DNA of 20,116 bases from an uncultured Oscillospiraceae bacterium (GTDB taxonomy: Bacteria > Bacillota > Clostridia > Oscillospirales > Ruminococcaceae). The notes under the pieces are model-generated. The model was not told where the DNA came from. It saw only the letters and a list, made by a program, of their open reading frames with translations, and searched no databases. The stretch spans positions 1-20,116 of the forward strand of contig CAJTVI010000049.1 in NCBI GenBank assembly GCA_910579545.1, given 5' to 3'. This document shows positions 7,262 through 13,448 of the stretch, piece after piece (the first letter of the stretch is position 1; each line of letters starts with the position of its first letter). Both the position numbers and the translations under genes were made by a program.

Positions 7262-7786
7262 TTACAGCGGTTTTACCTGGCCCAGCTCGAGCTCGGCGGG
7301 GGTCTCCCGCCCGAACATCGAAACCTTGACCTTGACCTTGCCGGCCGCCATGTCGATGGATTCCACCAGGCCTACGAAGCCTTCCAGCGGGCCGGCGGCG
7401 ATCTCGACATTGTCGCCCACCTTGTAATCCACCGTGAGCTCGGCAGTCTCGACCCCGAGCTTGTCCACCTCGGCCTGCGAGAGCGGGATGGGCTTGGACG
7501 AGGCGCCCACAAAACCGGTGACGCCGCGGGTGTTGCGCACGATATACCAGCTCTCGTCGGTCATGACCATCTTGACCAAAACATAGCCGGGAAAGAGCTT
7601 GTGCTCCACCATGCGTTCCTTGCCGTCCTTGATCTCGGGGGCCATCTCCACCGGCACCTTTACCTCGCTTATCAGGTGCTGGAGGCGGCGGTTTTCCACC
7701 ATGGTCTCAAGGTCCTGGGCCACCTTTTTTTCGTAGCCGGAATAGGTGTGCACCACATACCACATTGCCTGTTCTGTTTCTGCCAT
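7262..7786 (-). CDS. nusG: transcription termination/antitermination factor NusG
   Basis: This 174-residue protein binds RNA polymerase and modulates pausing, Rho action and coupling to the ribosome. The NGN domain starts MWYVVHTYSGYEKKVAQDL (8-26) and contains KLFPGYVLVKM and WYIVRNTRGVTGFVG. The C-terminal KOW domain reads VGDNVEIAAGPLEGFVGLVESID. It lies between secE and rplK, as in most bacteria. An internal ATG at residue 8 could be an alternative start. Confidence 0.98.
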   Translation of the reverse strand: MAETEQAMWYVVHTYSGYEKKVAQDLETMVENRRLQHLISEVKVPVEMAPEIKDGKERMVEHKLFPGYVLVKMVMTDESWYIVRNTRGVTGFVGASSKPIPLSQAEVDKLGVETAELTVDYKVGDNVEIAAGPLEGFVGLVESIDMAAGKVKVKVSMFGRETPAELELGQVKPL

Positions 7787-7857
7787 GCCATGCCCGCCTT
7801 TCGCAAAGTGTAGGGGGCCGCCCCGGCCTTAACGCCGCGCGGCCGGCCGTGTGTCTT

Positions 7858-8082
7858 TTAGATCAGCCAGCCCATGATGCCGCCAAAAACGGTATCCAGC
7901 AGCAGGATGGCCACGGCCGCCACGGCCACCACCACAAGCACCACGATGGTGTTGTTGACGGCCTGCTTTTTGGTGGGCCAAACCACCTTTTTCAGCTCGC
8001 TTTTGGTGTCGCGGAAGTACTTGGCCACTCCCTTGAACCAGGCCTTGACCTTGCCGGGCTTTTTGCCTTGCGTTTCTGCCAT
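7858..8082 (-). CDS. secE: preprotein translocase subunit SecE
   Basis: This 74-residue single-span SecE of the short Firmicute type stabilises the SecYEG channel. The conserved cytoplasmic amphipathic helix ELKKVVWPTKKQAVNNT (29-45) precedes one membrane helix at about 46-64. It is located between rpmG and nusG, the usual order. Confidence 0.97.
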   Translation of the reverse strand: MAETQGKKPGKVKAWFKGVAKYFRDTKSELKKVVWPTKKQAVNNTIVVLVVVAVAAVAILLLDTVFGGIMGWLI

Positions 8083-8100
8083 GCCGTATCCCCCGCTTTC

Positions 8101-8250
8101 TTACTTGGTCTCCCGATGAACGGTATGCTTTTTGCAGAAGCGGCAATACTTTTTCATCTCGAGACGGTCCGGGCTGTTCTTCTTGTTTTTCATGGTGTTG
8201 TAGTTGCGCTGCTTGCACTCGGTGCAGGCCAGGGTGATCTTGACTCGCAT
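8101..8250 (-). CDS. rpmG: ribosomal protein L33
   Basis: This 49-residue protein has the CTECKQRNYNT motif and the second zinc-finger half KKYCRFCKKHTVH. All four cysteines are present (C9, C12, C36, C39), so it is the zinc-binding form. GGAGGT precedes ATG 8250. It is first in the rpmG-secE-nusG-rplK-rplA unit, after a leader of about 175 nt. Confidence 0.97.
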   Translation of the reverse strand: MRVKITLACTECKQRNYNTMKNKKNSPDRLEMKKYCRFCKKHTVHRETK

Positions 8251-8428
8251 GTTTTCGGCACCTCCATTTAACGGTTTTTTTGACGCTGCCGGGCCGCAGA
8301 ACGCCGCCGGGCAGCCAAGCCTCCCTCGAGCTTGCAGGCCTTTTGCGCCCCGCTTTGTGCATAGCGCCCTGCAAAGCGCCCGCAAAAAAATGCGCGCAAA
8401 AAAATAAACCTGCAAAAGAGGTATCCCC

Positions 8429-8457
8429 ATCATAGCACAAAGGGCCCGCCGCGTCAA
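8429..8457 (-). promoter_or_regulatory. promoter for rpmG-secE-nusG-rplKA
   Basis: On the minus strand TTGACG (8457-8452), 17 bases, TATGAT (8434-8429), with TGC immediately before the -10 box. This is one of the best promoter matches in the window. It is back-to-back with the ddl promoter. Confidence 0.8.
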
Positions 8458-8537
8458 GCAAAAAGGCCGCAAAAGCGCGGCGGTTCCGCCCCTTGGCCGG
8501 CCGGGTGTACAAAACCCGTGCAAAAAAGGTATGATTA

Positions 8538-8546
8538 TGCTATGAT
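8538..8546 (+). promoter_or_regulatory. extended -10 promoter for ddl-murI
   Basis: TGCTATGAT at 8538-8546 is an extended -10 element. A second TATGAT lies at 8530-8535. No good -35 is visible. The leader to ddl is about 100 nt. Confidence 0.55.
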
Positions 8547-8649
8547 AAGGATACTTATGGATAGGGCCGTCTCCCCTGCCGCCCCAAAGGGGCGCGGGCA
8601 AAGCGGCCCGACCTTGGAGTAAAGTGAGGTTTTGCGAGGGATGGACAGG

Positions 8650-9732
8650 ATGCGGATCGCCGTATTTTTTGGCGGGGTTTCCAGCGAGCACGAGGTGAGC
8701 TGCGTGAGCGCGGCCACCGTGCTGGAGGGCCTTGCCGCGGCCGGCTATGAGACCCTGCCGGTGGGCATTACAAAGGAAGGGGCCTGGCTGTACTACCCCG
8801 GCCCGGCCGAGAAACTGCAGGACGGCAGCTGGCCCGGCGATGCGGGCTGCCGGCGCTGCATCGTAAGCCCCGACCGGCGCGACCACGGGCTTTTGCTGCA
8901 AACGGACGAGGGCTGTAAGACGGTGCGGGTGGACGCGGCTTTTCCGGTGCTGCACGGCAAAAACGGGGAGGATGGCACCATCCAGGGCCTGTTTGAGCTG
9001 GCCGGCCTGCCCTATGTGGGCTGCGGGGTGCTGGCCAGCGCGGTGTGCATGGACAAGGCGGCGGCCAACGCCCTGCTGGACGCGGCCGGGGTGCCCCGCT
9101 GCGAGTGGGACTGGGCCTGGCGCAGCGAGTGCGCCGATTTTGATGCGCTGGAGGCCCGCCTGGCCCAAAAGCTGCACTACCCCATCTTTGTAAAGCCGGC
9201 CAACGCGGGCAGCAGCGTGGGCATCAGCCGGGCCGCGGACCGCGCCGCCCTTGCCGCCGCCATCAAGACCGCCCTGCGCGAGGACGACAAGGTGGTGTTT
9301 GAGCGGTTTGTGGAGGGGCAGGAGGTGGAGTGCGCCGTTCTTGGCAACACCGGCAGCCCCGGGGGGGTAAGCGCCACCCGCCCGGGCGAGATTTTGGCCG
9401 GGGACGTATTTTACACCTACGACGACAAATATAAAAACGGGGTGAGCCGCACCCTGATCCCGGCCCGGCTGAGCGAGGAAAAGCTGGACGAGGTGCGCGC
9501 CCTTGCCCAAAGGGCCTATCAGGTGCTGGGCTGCGAGGGGCTGGCCCGCTGCGACTTTTTTGTGGAAAAGGGCACCGGCCGGGTGCTGCTGAACGAGGTG
9601 AACACCCTGCCGGGCTTTACGGCCATCAGCATGTACCCCAAGCTGATGGAGGCGGCCGGCGTCGGCCTGCCCCAGCTGTGCCAAAAGCTGGTGGAGCTTG
9701 CCCTGGCGCGGGCGGAGGCGCGGCATGGATAA
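8650..9732 (+). CDS. ddl: D-alanine--D-alanine ligase
   Basis: This ATP-grasp ligase of about 360 residues makes the D-Ala-D-Ala end of the peptidoglycan precursor. Motifs in order: FFGGVSSEHEVS at the N-terminus, FPVLHGKNGEDGTIQG, the ATP-site lysine in FVKPANAGSSVGISRA, LARCDFFVE and the metal-binding LNEVNTLPGFT. The omega-loop segment YDDKYKNG keeps the Tyr-Lys pattern of true D-Ala ligases rather than the vancomycin-type D-Ala:D-Lac enzymes. ATG 8650 gives the family-typical MRIAVFFGG with GAGGG 9 bases before it; in-frame ATG 8641 and TTG 8632 are alternatives. The 3' end overlaps murI by 8 bases. Confidence 0.95.
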   Translation: MRIAVFFGGVSSEHEVSCVSAATVLEGLAAAGYETLPVGITKEGAWLYYPGPAEKLQDGSWPGDAGCRRCIVSPDRRDHGLLLQTDEGCKTVRVDAAFPVLHGKNGEDGTIQGLFELAGLPYVGCGVLASAVCMDKAAANALLDAAGVPRCEWDWAWRSECADFDALEARLAQKLHYPIFVKPANAGSSVGISRAADRAALAAAIKTALREDDKVVFERFVEGQEVECAVLGNTGSPGGVSATRPGEILAGDVFYTYDDKYKNGVSRTLIPARLSEEKLDEVRALAQRAYQVLGCEGLARCDFFVEKGTGRVLLNEVNTLPGFTAISMYPKLMEAAGVGLPQLCQKLVELALARAEARHG

Positions 9733-10573
9733 GCGGCCGGTGGGGGTGTTCGACTCGGGGCTGGGCGGGCTTACCGCCGTGCGGGAGCTGCGCCGGCTTT
9801 TGCCCGGCGAGGACATCGTGTATTTTGGCGACACCGGCCGGGTGCCCTACGGCAACCGGGGCAGCGGGATCATCCGGCAGTACGCCCGGCAGGACATCGC
9901 CTTTTTGCTGGGCCGGGGGGTCAAGCTGATCCTGGCGGCCTGCGGCACCGTGAGCAGCACCTATCCGCCGGGGGAGGCCGCCGGCCTGCCGCTGCCCTAC
10001 TTGGGGGTGGTGGAGCCCACCGCCGTGGCCGCGGCCGCGGCCACCCGCAGCGGGCGGATCGGCATCATCGGCACGGCGGCCACCATCCGCAGCGGCAGCT
10101 ACGAGCGGCTGCTGCACGCCTTGCGGCCCGGCGTTTCCACCATGGCGCGGGCCTGCCCCCTGTTTGTGCCGCTGGTGGAAAACGGCCATATCGCCCCGCA
10201 GGACCCGGTGAGCAGCCTGGTGGCCGAGGAGTACCTGGCCCCTTTGCGGGACGCCGGGGTGGACACCCTGATCATGGGCTGCACCCACTACCCGCTGCTG
10301 GCCGGGGTGATCGGCCGGGTGATGGGCCCCGGGGTGGCCCTGATCGACGCGGGGCGGGAGGCCGCCCGGGCGGTACAGGAGCGGCTGGCCGCGGGGGGCC
10401 TTTTAAACGAGGCCGGCGGCAGCGTGCGGTATTATGTGACCGACAGCACCGACCAGTTTGCCGCCATGGCCGACCTGTGCCTGGACGCGGACGCCCACGG
10501 GCCGGTGGAGCATGTGCCGATCGAGCAAATCGCGGCGCTGGAGCCGGACTTTGGCGGGCCGGCGCATCGCTGA
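9725..10573 (+). CDS. murI: glutamate racemase
   Basis: This 282-residue cofactor-independent racemase supplies D-glutamate for peptidoglycan. It opens with PVGVFDSGLGGLTAVREL and YFGDTGRVPYG (33-43). The two catalytic cysteines are Cys73 in LAACGTVSS and Cys186 in GCTHYPLL. The residue after Cys73 is Gly where many characterised enzymes have Asn (CNT). The start overlaps the ddl end, so the two are translationally coupled. Confidence 0.92.
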   Translation: MDKRPVGVFDSGLGGLTAVRELRRLLPGEDIVYFGDTGRVPYGNRGSGIIRQYARQDIAFLLGRGVKLILAACGTVSSTYPPGEAAGLPLPYLGVVEPTAVAAAAATRSGRIGIIGTAATIRSGSYERLLHALRPGVSTMARACPLFVPLVENGHIAPQDPVSSLVAEEYLAPLRDAGVDTLIMGCTHYPLLAGVIGRVMGPGVALIDAGREAARAVQERLAAGGLLNEAGGSVRYYVTDSTDQFAAMADLCLDADAHGPVEHVPIEQIAALEPDFGGPAHR

Positions 10574-10621
10574 GCCGCAGGCCCCCGCGGCGCGGGCGGC
10601 ACCGGCGCGGGCGCAGGGCCC

Positions 10622-10697
10622 AAAGGCCGCGCTGAGCGGGCGCAGGGCCGCCATACCCAAAAGGCCGCGCTGAGCGGGCGCAGGGCCGCCATACCCA
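10622..10697 (+). repeat. 38-bp tandem repeat between murI and the DUF1934 gene
   Basis: Two near-identical copies with a 38-base period (first about 10622-10659, second about 10660-10697) share the core GCTGAGCGGGCGCAGGGCCG. Partial copies flank them on both sides. The array fills most of the 194-base gap and shows no reading frame of its own. Confidence 0.8.
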
Positions 10698-10767
10698 AAA
10701 AAGGCCCCGCGGCGCGGATGCAGGGCCCGGGGCGGCGGCCGGCCCGCAGGATAAGGAAGGGATGCGC

Positions 10768-11208
10768 ATGAAGGAGAATTATCTGATCCAGATCGACGGC
10801 CGGATGGAGCAGAACGGCCCGGACGGGGCCGACAATATCCGGCTGATGACCCGCGGCAGCTTTGTGCGGCGGGGCGGCAGCTTTTTCATCACCTACGCCG
10901 AAACCGCCGCCACCGGCTACGAGGGCTGCACCACCACCGTGCGGGTGGCCCAGGACGCCAGCAAGGTGAGCATGACCCGGTTTGGCCCGCTGCCCAGCCA
11001 GCTGGTGATCGAAAAAGGGGTGCGGCATCTCTGCCATTACGACACCGGCTACGGCGCCATGACCCTGGGGGTGGCGGCGGATGAGATCCGCCACCAGCTC
11101 ACCGACGCGGGCGGGCAGGTGGAGTTCAGCTATACCCTGGATATGGACAGCGCCGGCCTTATCAGCCGCAACCTGGTCAAGATCCAGGTGCGGCCGGCGG
11201 TATCTTAA
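10768..11208 (+). CDS. DUF1934 (YwiB-like) beta-barrel protein
   Basis: This 146-residue protein resembles the DUF1934/YwiB family, a small calycin-like barrel whose function is unknown. Recognisable parts are the opening YLIQIDGRMEQNG, then FFITYAETAATGYEGCTTTVRV, VIEKGVRHLCHYDTGYGAMTLGV and the closing strand VEFSYTLDMDSAGLISRN. No catalytic motif or signal peptide is seen. ATG 10768 is preferred because AAGGAAGG ends 7 bases before it; ATG 10762 is too close. It follows murI after a repeat-filled gap. Members of this family often sit near cell-wall or argS genes. Confidence 0.8.
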   Translation: MKENYLIQIDGRMEQNGPDGADNIRLMTRGSFVRRGGSFFITYAETAATGYEGCTTTVRVAQDASKVSMTRFGPLPSQLVIEKGVRHLCHYDTGYGAMTLGVAADEIRHQLTDAGGQVEFSYTLDMDSAGLISRNLVKIQVRPAVS

Positions 11209-11310
11209 AGGGCCGGGCGCGTTTTATTTTAAAGGAGCGGGCCCGGGGCCCTTTGCGGGCATCCGGGCCGGGCGCATGGAAAAACAGGCAGCCAAAAAAC
11301 CGCCAAAAAT

Positions 11311-11341
11311 GGGCCGCCCCTCCACACCGGAGGGGCGGCCC
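11311..11341 (-). terminator. perfect hairpin with a T-run on the minus strand
   Basis: A 13-bp perfect GC stem (11311-11323 with 11329-11341) has a 5-base loop. On the minus strand it is followed by ATTTTT (11310-11305); on the plus strand no T-run follows. It lies downstream of the DUF1934 gene but points the other way. A minus-strand -10 element lies immediately before it (11357-11352). Confidence 0.6.
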
Positions 11342-11351
11342 AACAGATACT

Positions 11352-11360
11352 ATTATAGCA
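11352..11360 (-). promoter_or_regulatory. minus-strand extended -10 element
   Basis: TGCTATAAT is read on the minus strand at 11360-11352. The predicted start near 11345 is only a few bases before the hairpin at 11341-11311, so a transcript from it would be about 40 nt long. The -35 is weak. Confidence 0.4.
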
Positions 11361-11428
11361 CAGCCGCCCGGCAAAAGCTATGCAACAAATCTACAAAAAA
11401 GGGGCAAATAGTTCATGCAAAATCCCAC

Positions 11429-11457
11429 TATACAACCCCGAAAAAACTGGGTATAAT
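11429..11457 (+). promoter_or_regulatory. promoter of the candidate long non-coding RNA
   Basis: TATAAT is perfect at 11452-11457. TATACA at 11429-11434 (4 of 6 matches to TTGACA) lies exactly 17 bases upstream. The region is AT-rich in a GC-rich genome. Predicted start is near 11464. Confidence 0.6.
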
Positions 11458-11553
11458 AAGGCCAGAACAAAAGAAAGAGCCCCGAACGAGACAGCCGGAG
11501 CAAGAGCGGCCTGGGACACGGCCCGCCGGCGCAAAAGAAAGGAGTGGATACCG

Positions 11554-11601
11554 ATGGCTCATGAAACACCCGTTCTGCGTGGGCAGGTCGGGATCCGCTG
11601 A
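11554..11601 (+). CDS. possible 15-residue leader peptide
   Basis: ATG 11554 is preceded by AAAGGAG (11538-11544) at a 9-base spacing and reads MAHETPVLRGQVGIR to TGA at 11599-11601. The last codons contain the left arm of the long-range stem at 11582-11592, so a translating ribosome would open that stem. No homologue is recalled. The ribosome site is good, but so short an ORF can occur by chance. Confidence 0.35.
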   Translation: MAHETPVLRGQVGIR

Positions 11602-11694
11602 GGGCTAACCTCCCCAAAACGTCACAGGGCATCCCCTGAAGAGAGACCAAAGAATGGGTAGAAGGTTCCCCAAAGACGCAAGGCCCCACCTGCC
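11582..11694 (+). other. long-range stem and internal hairpins in the candidate RNA
   Basis: GGCAGGT (11582-11588) pairs with ACCTGCC (11688-11694). After one C-C mismatch, GGG (11590-11592) pairs with CCC (11684-11686). Inside lie GAGG/CCTC and CAGGG/CCCTG hairpins with 4- to 5-base loops. Two similar internal strings occur, CCCCAAAACGTCA and CCCCAAAGACGCA. Confidence 0.5.
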
Positions 11695-11812
11695 GCAGAC
11701 AAAAGACTTTTTTAAGATAGATCGACGGAATGAAGAAGTGATGTCGTATGAACATGCTGAGGTATCCGCCAATCATTTAAGAAAAGTCCGACCAACCATT
11801 TTATAAAAAGAA

Positions 11813-12246
11813 AAGGCTGTGAGACCAATGTACTGACAGTTTGTCCGCCAACCACCCTTTCGGATGAGGCTGCGAAACCAATGAGCTGAAAATGCTGTCC
11901 GCCCTCAAACGCCCTTGGCACAGGAGGCAAAGGACGCCGATGAACTGAACGGTTTATCCGCCAACCACCCTTTTGTATGAGGCTATGAGACCAATGGACT
12001 AAGCAGATTTTGAGGGATCATGTCCAAATCATTGCAGCTTTCGCACACAAACCTTCTGAATGAGGCTGTGAGACCGATGAACTGAAAAGCGTGTCCGCCA
12101 ACCAACGCAGGCAAGATGAGGCTTTGACGCCAATGGATCGATAAATTTTTGCCGGCTTCCAAGTTTTGAAAAACGGCATAAAAAAGCAGATTTTCCATCA
12201 TCCGTTTATCATCTTTTTGCAAGAGGCTGCGAGACCGATGTACTAA
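11813..12246 (+). repeat. seven degenerate ~55-nt repeats
   Basis: Copies of a GAGGCTGTGAGACCAATG-like element start near 11813, 11866, 11924, 11979, 12062, 12118 and 12223. Most are followed by CTGA, a variable segment and then (G/A)TCCGCCAACCACC. Three copies are preceded by the hairpin CCTT-N6-GAGG (11856-11869, 11969-11982, 12052-12065), with loops tcggat, ttgtat and ctgaat; a fourth has a 7-base loop (11913-11927). The copies are too divergent and too unevenly spaced for a CRISPR array. Confidence 0.8.
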
Positions 12247-12254
12247 ATAACACC

Positions 12255-12291
12255 AGCGCCCGCCTGGCAAACCCAGGCGGGCGCTTTTTTT
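12255..12291 (+). terminator. strong intrinsic terminator after the repeat region
   Basis: A perfect 13-bp stem (12255-12267 with 12273-12285) has a 5-base loop and is followed by seven T (12285-12291). On the opposite strand no T-run follows, so it acts on plus-strand transcripts. Since no plus-strand protein gene lies upstream for about 1 kb, its presence implies a non-coding transcript. Confidence 0.9.
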
Positions 12292-12341
12292 GGCGGCAGG
12301 GCGGGGGCGTACCCCGCCGGGGCGGCCCCCGGCGGAAGGGC

Positions 12342-12490
12342 GGCCTGCCCTTGGCCAATGCCGGAGTGCATTGGCCGGAGTGCGGCCTGCCCTTGGCCAG
12401 TGCCGGGGTGCATTGGCCGGAGTGCGGCCTGCCCTTGGCCAATGCCGGGGTGCATTGGCCGGAGTGCGGCCTGCCCCTGGCTGCGGGGGG
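12342..12490 (+). repeat. 42-bp tandem repeat, 3.5 copies, each with an inverted repeat
   Basis: Copies at 12342-12383, 12384-12425 and 12426-12467, plus a partial copy, differ at only one or two bases. Within each, GGCCAATGC and GCATTGGCC form a 9-bp stem around a 6-base loop; in copy 2 the one change leaves a G-U pair. It lies between the terminator and the promoter of the racemase gene. Confidence 0.9.
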
Positions 12491-12540
12491 CGCACCCCCT
12501 GTCCGGCGGCTTGCCCCCCGCCGGGGCGCCGCTTTTTTGC

Positions 12541-12569
12541 TTGCACTTTGTCCGCGGGGCTCTTATAAT
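12541..12569 (+). promoter_or_regulatory. promoter for the racemase-family gene
   Basis: A perfect TATAAT (12564-12569) lies 17 bases after TTGCAC (12541-12546). It is 30 bases upstream of the start codon, so the open frame running back through the 42-bp repeats is probably not translated. Confidence 0.65.
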
Positions 12570-12599
12570 AAGAGAAGCCACAAAAAGGGGGCGGTGCAG

Positions 12600-13325
12600 A
12601 TGGCAAAGGACGGCGGCGCAAAGCGCCCGGTGCTGGGCGTGCTGGGCGGGCTGGGGCCGATGAGTTCGGTGTATTTTTATGAGATGCTTACCACCCACAC
12701 CCCCGCCGTGCGCGACCAGGACCATCTGGACATCATCCTCTCCAGCCGGGCCTCCACCCCGGACCGCACCGCCTACATCCTGGGCGAGAGCGAGGAGGAT
12801 CCTTTTGCCGCGATGGAGCGGGACGCCGAGATGCTGGTACAGTATGGGGCCACCCTGCTGGCCATCCCCTGCAACACCGCCCATTATTTTTACGACCGGC
12901 TGGCCCGCAGCCTGCCGGTGCCGATCCTGAACATGGTGCGGCTGACCGTCTGCCGGGCCAAGGCCGAGGGCTGCCGTTCGCTGGGGGTGCTTGCCACCAG
13001 CGGCACGGTGGACAGCCACACCTACCAGCGCCTCTGCCGCGCCGAGGGGCTGGGGTGCGTGCTGCCCAGCCCCGAAAACCAAACGGCCCTGATGGAGATC
13101 ATCTACGGGCAGATCAAGAGCGGCCGCCGGGCGGATATGGCGCTGTTTATGCGGGTGGCCGATGAACTGCGCGCCGCCGGCTGCGAGCGGGCGGTGCTGG
13201 GCTGCACCGAGCTGAGCCTGATCAAGCGGGACGAGGGCCTCGATGACCCGTTTTTCTTGGACAGCACCGAGGTGCTGGCCCGCGAGGCCCTGCTGGCCTG
13301 CGGCATCACCCCCATCGGGTTTTAA
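12600..13325 (+). CDS. aspartate/glutamate racemase family protein
   Basis: This 241-residue cofactor-independent amino-acid racemase is of the Asp/Glu/hydantoin family (RacX/YgeA type). LGVLGGLGPMSSVYFYEML is the N-terminal signature. The catalytic pair is the Cys of AIPCNTAHYFYD and the Cys of VLGCTELSLI. It is distinct from murI in this window. Aspartate is the most likely substrate, but broad-range members exist. GGGGGCGG lies just upstream of ATG 12600. Placement between the candidate RNA and metG gives no clear functional link; D-aspartate can serve in some Firmicute cell-wall bridges. Confidence 0.88.
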   Translation: MAKDGGAKRPVLGVLGGLGPMSSVYFYEMLTTHTPAVRDQDHLDIILSSRASTPDRTAYILGESEEDPFAAMERDAEMLVQYGATLLAIPCNTAHYFYDRLARSLPVPILNMVRLTVCRAKAEGCRSLGVLATSGTVDSHTYQRLCRAEGLGCVLPSPENQTALMEIIYGQIKSGRRADMALFMRVADELRAAGCERAVLGCTELSLIKRDEGLDDPFFLDSTEVLAREALLACGITPIGF

Positions 13326-13408
13326 CCGGGCCGGCCGCGGGGGCGGGATGATAAACCGGCCGCAAAATTTTGTAAGGACGTTCTCCGCCGGAGACCTCTG
13401 AATATCAC

Positions 13409-13429
13409 GGGCCGTTCCATCTGCGGCCC
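13409..13429 (+). promoter_or_regulatory. hairpin in the metG leader
   Basis: GGGCCG (13409-13414) and CGGCCC (13424-13429) form a 6-bp stem immediately before the ribosome site GAAAGGA. The 123-base gap holds no T-box specifier or antiterminator that I can find, and no convincing promoter. Confidence 0.3.
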
Positions 13430-13448
13430 ATGAAAGGAATTGTGCACG

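Larger units (their letters stand above)
11464..12291 (+). ncRNA. candidate long structured non-coding RNA, about 830 nt
   Basis: Between a plausible promoter and a very strong terminator lies one AT-richer unit with no convincing protein gene on either strand. Its parts, in order, are a 15-codon start-stop ORF (11554-11601), a domain closed by a long-range stem (11582-11694), a linker, and seven degenerate copies of a roughly 55-nt element (11813-12246). Copy spacing (53, 58, 55, 83, 56 and 105 bases) does not keep a reading frame, and conserved parts can form small hairpins, so RNA rather than protein is the likelier product. I do not recognise it as tmRNA, RNase P, SRP RNA, 6S, OLE, GOLLD or ROOL, but could not run a covariance search. 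An alternative is a decayed repeat array with no product. Confidence 0.5.

Noticed and set aside
8938..9732. VanA-type D-Ala:D-Lac ligase
   Set aside because: HGKNGEDGTIQGLFEL resembles VanA, but the omega loop keeps YDDKYKNG and there are no vanH/vanX neighbours, so an ordinary ddl is the better call.
8251..9834. Long N-terminal extension of L33 on the minus strand
   Set aside because: The open frame is a shadow of ddl. L33 has its normal 49 residues from ATG 8250 with GGAGGT.
11378..12240. Minus-strand or plus-strand protein genes in the repeat block (for example 11378-11776 minus, 11712-11930 minus)
   Set aside because: The repeat unit is not a multiple of three and changes frame between copies, stops are frequent, ribosome sites are poor, and strong terminators and the promoter point to plus-strand RNA.
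11813..12246. CRISPR array
   Set aside because: Repeat copies differ from each other at many positions and spacing runs from 53 to 105 bases. CRISPR repeats would be nearly identical and evenly spaced, and no cas gene is present.
12351..12599. N-terminal extension of the racemase through the 42-bp repeats
   Set aside because: The frame is open only because 42 is a multiple of three. A good promoter at 12541-12569 lies inside the extension, and ATG 12600 has its own ribosome site.
13326..13448. T-box riboswitch upstream of metG
   Set aside because: The gap is only 123 bases, with no recognisable T-box consensus, specifier loop or terminator.
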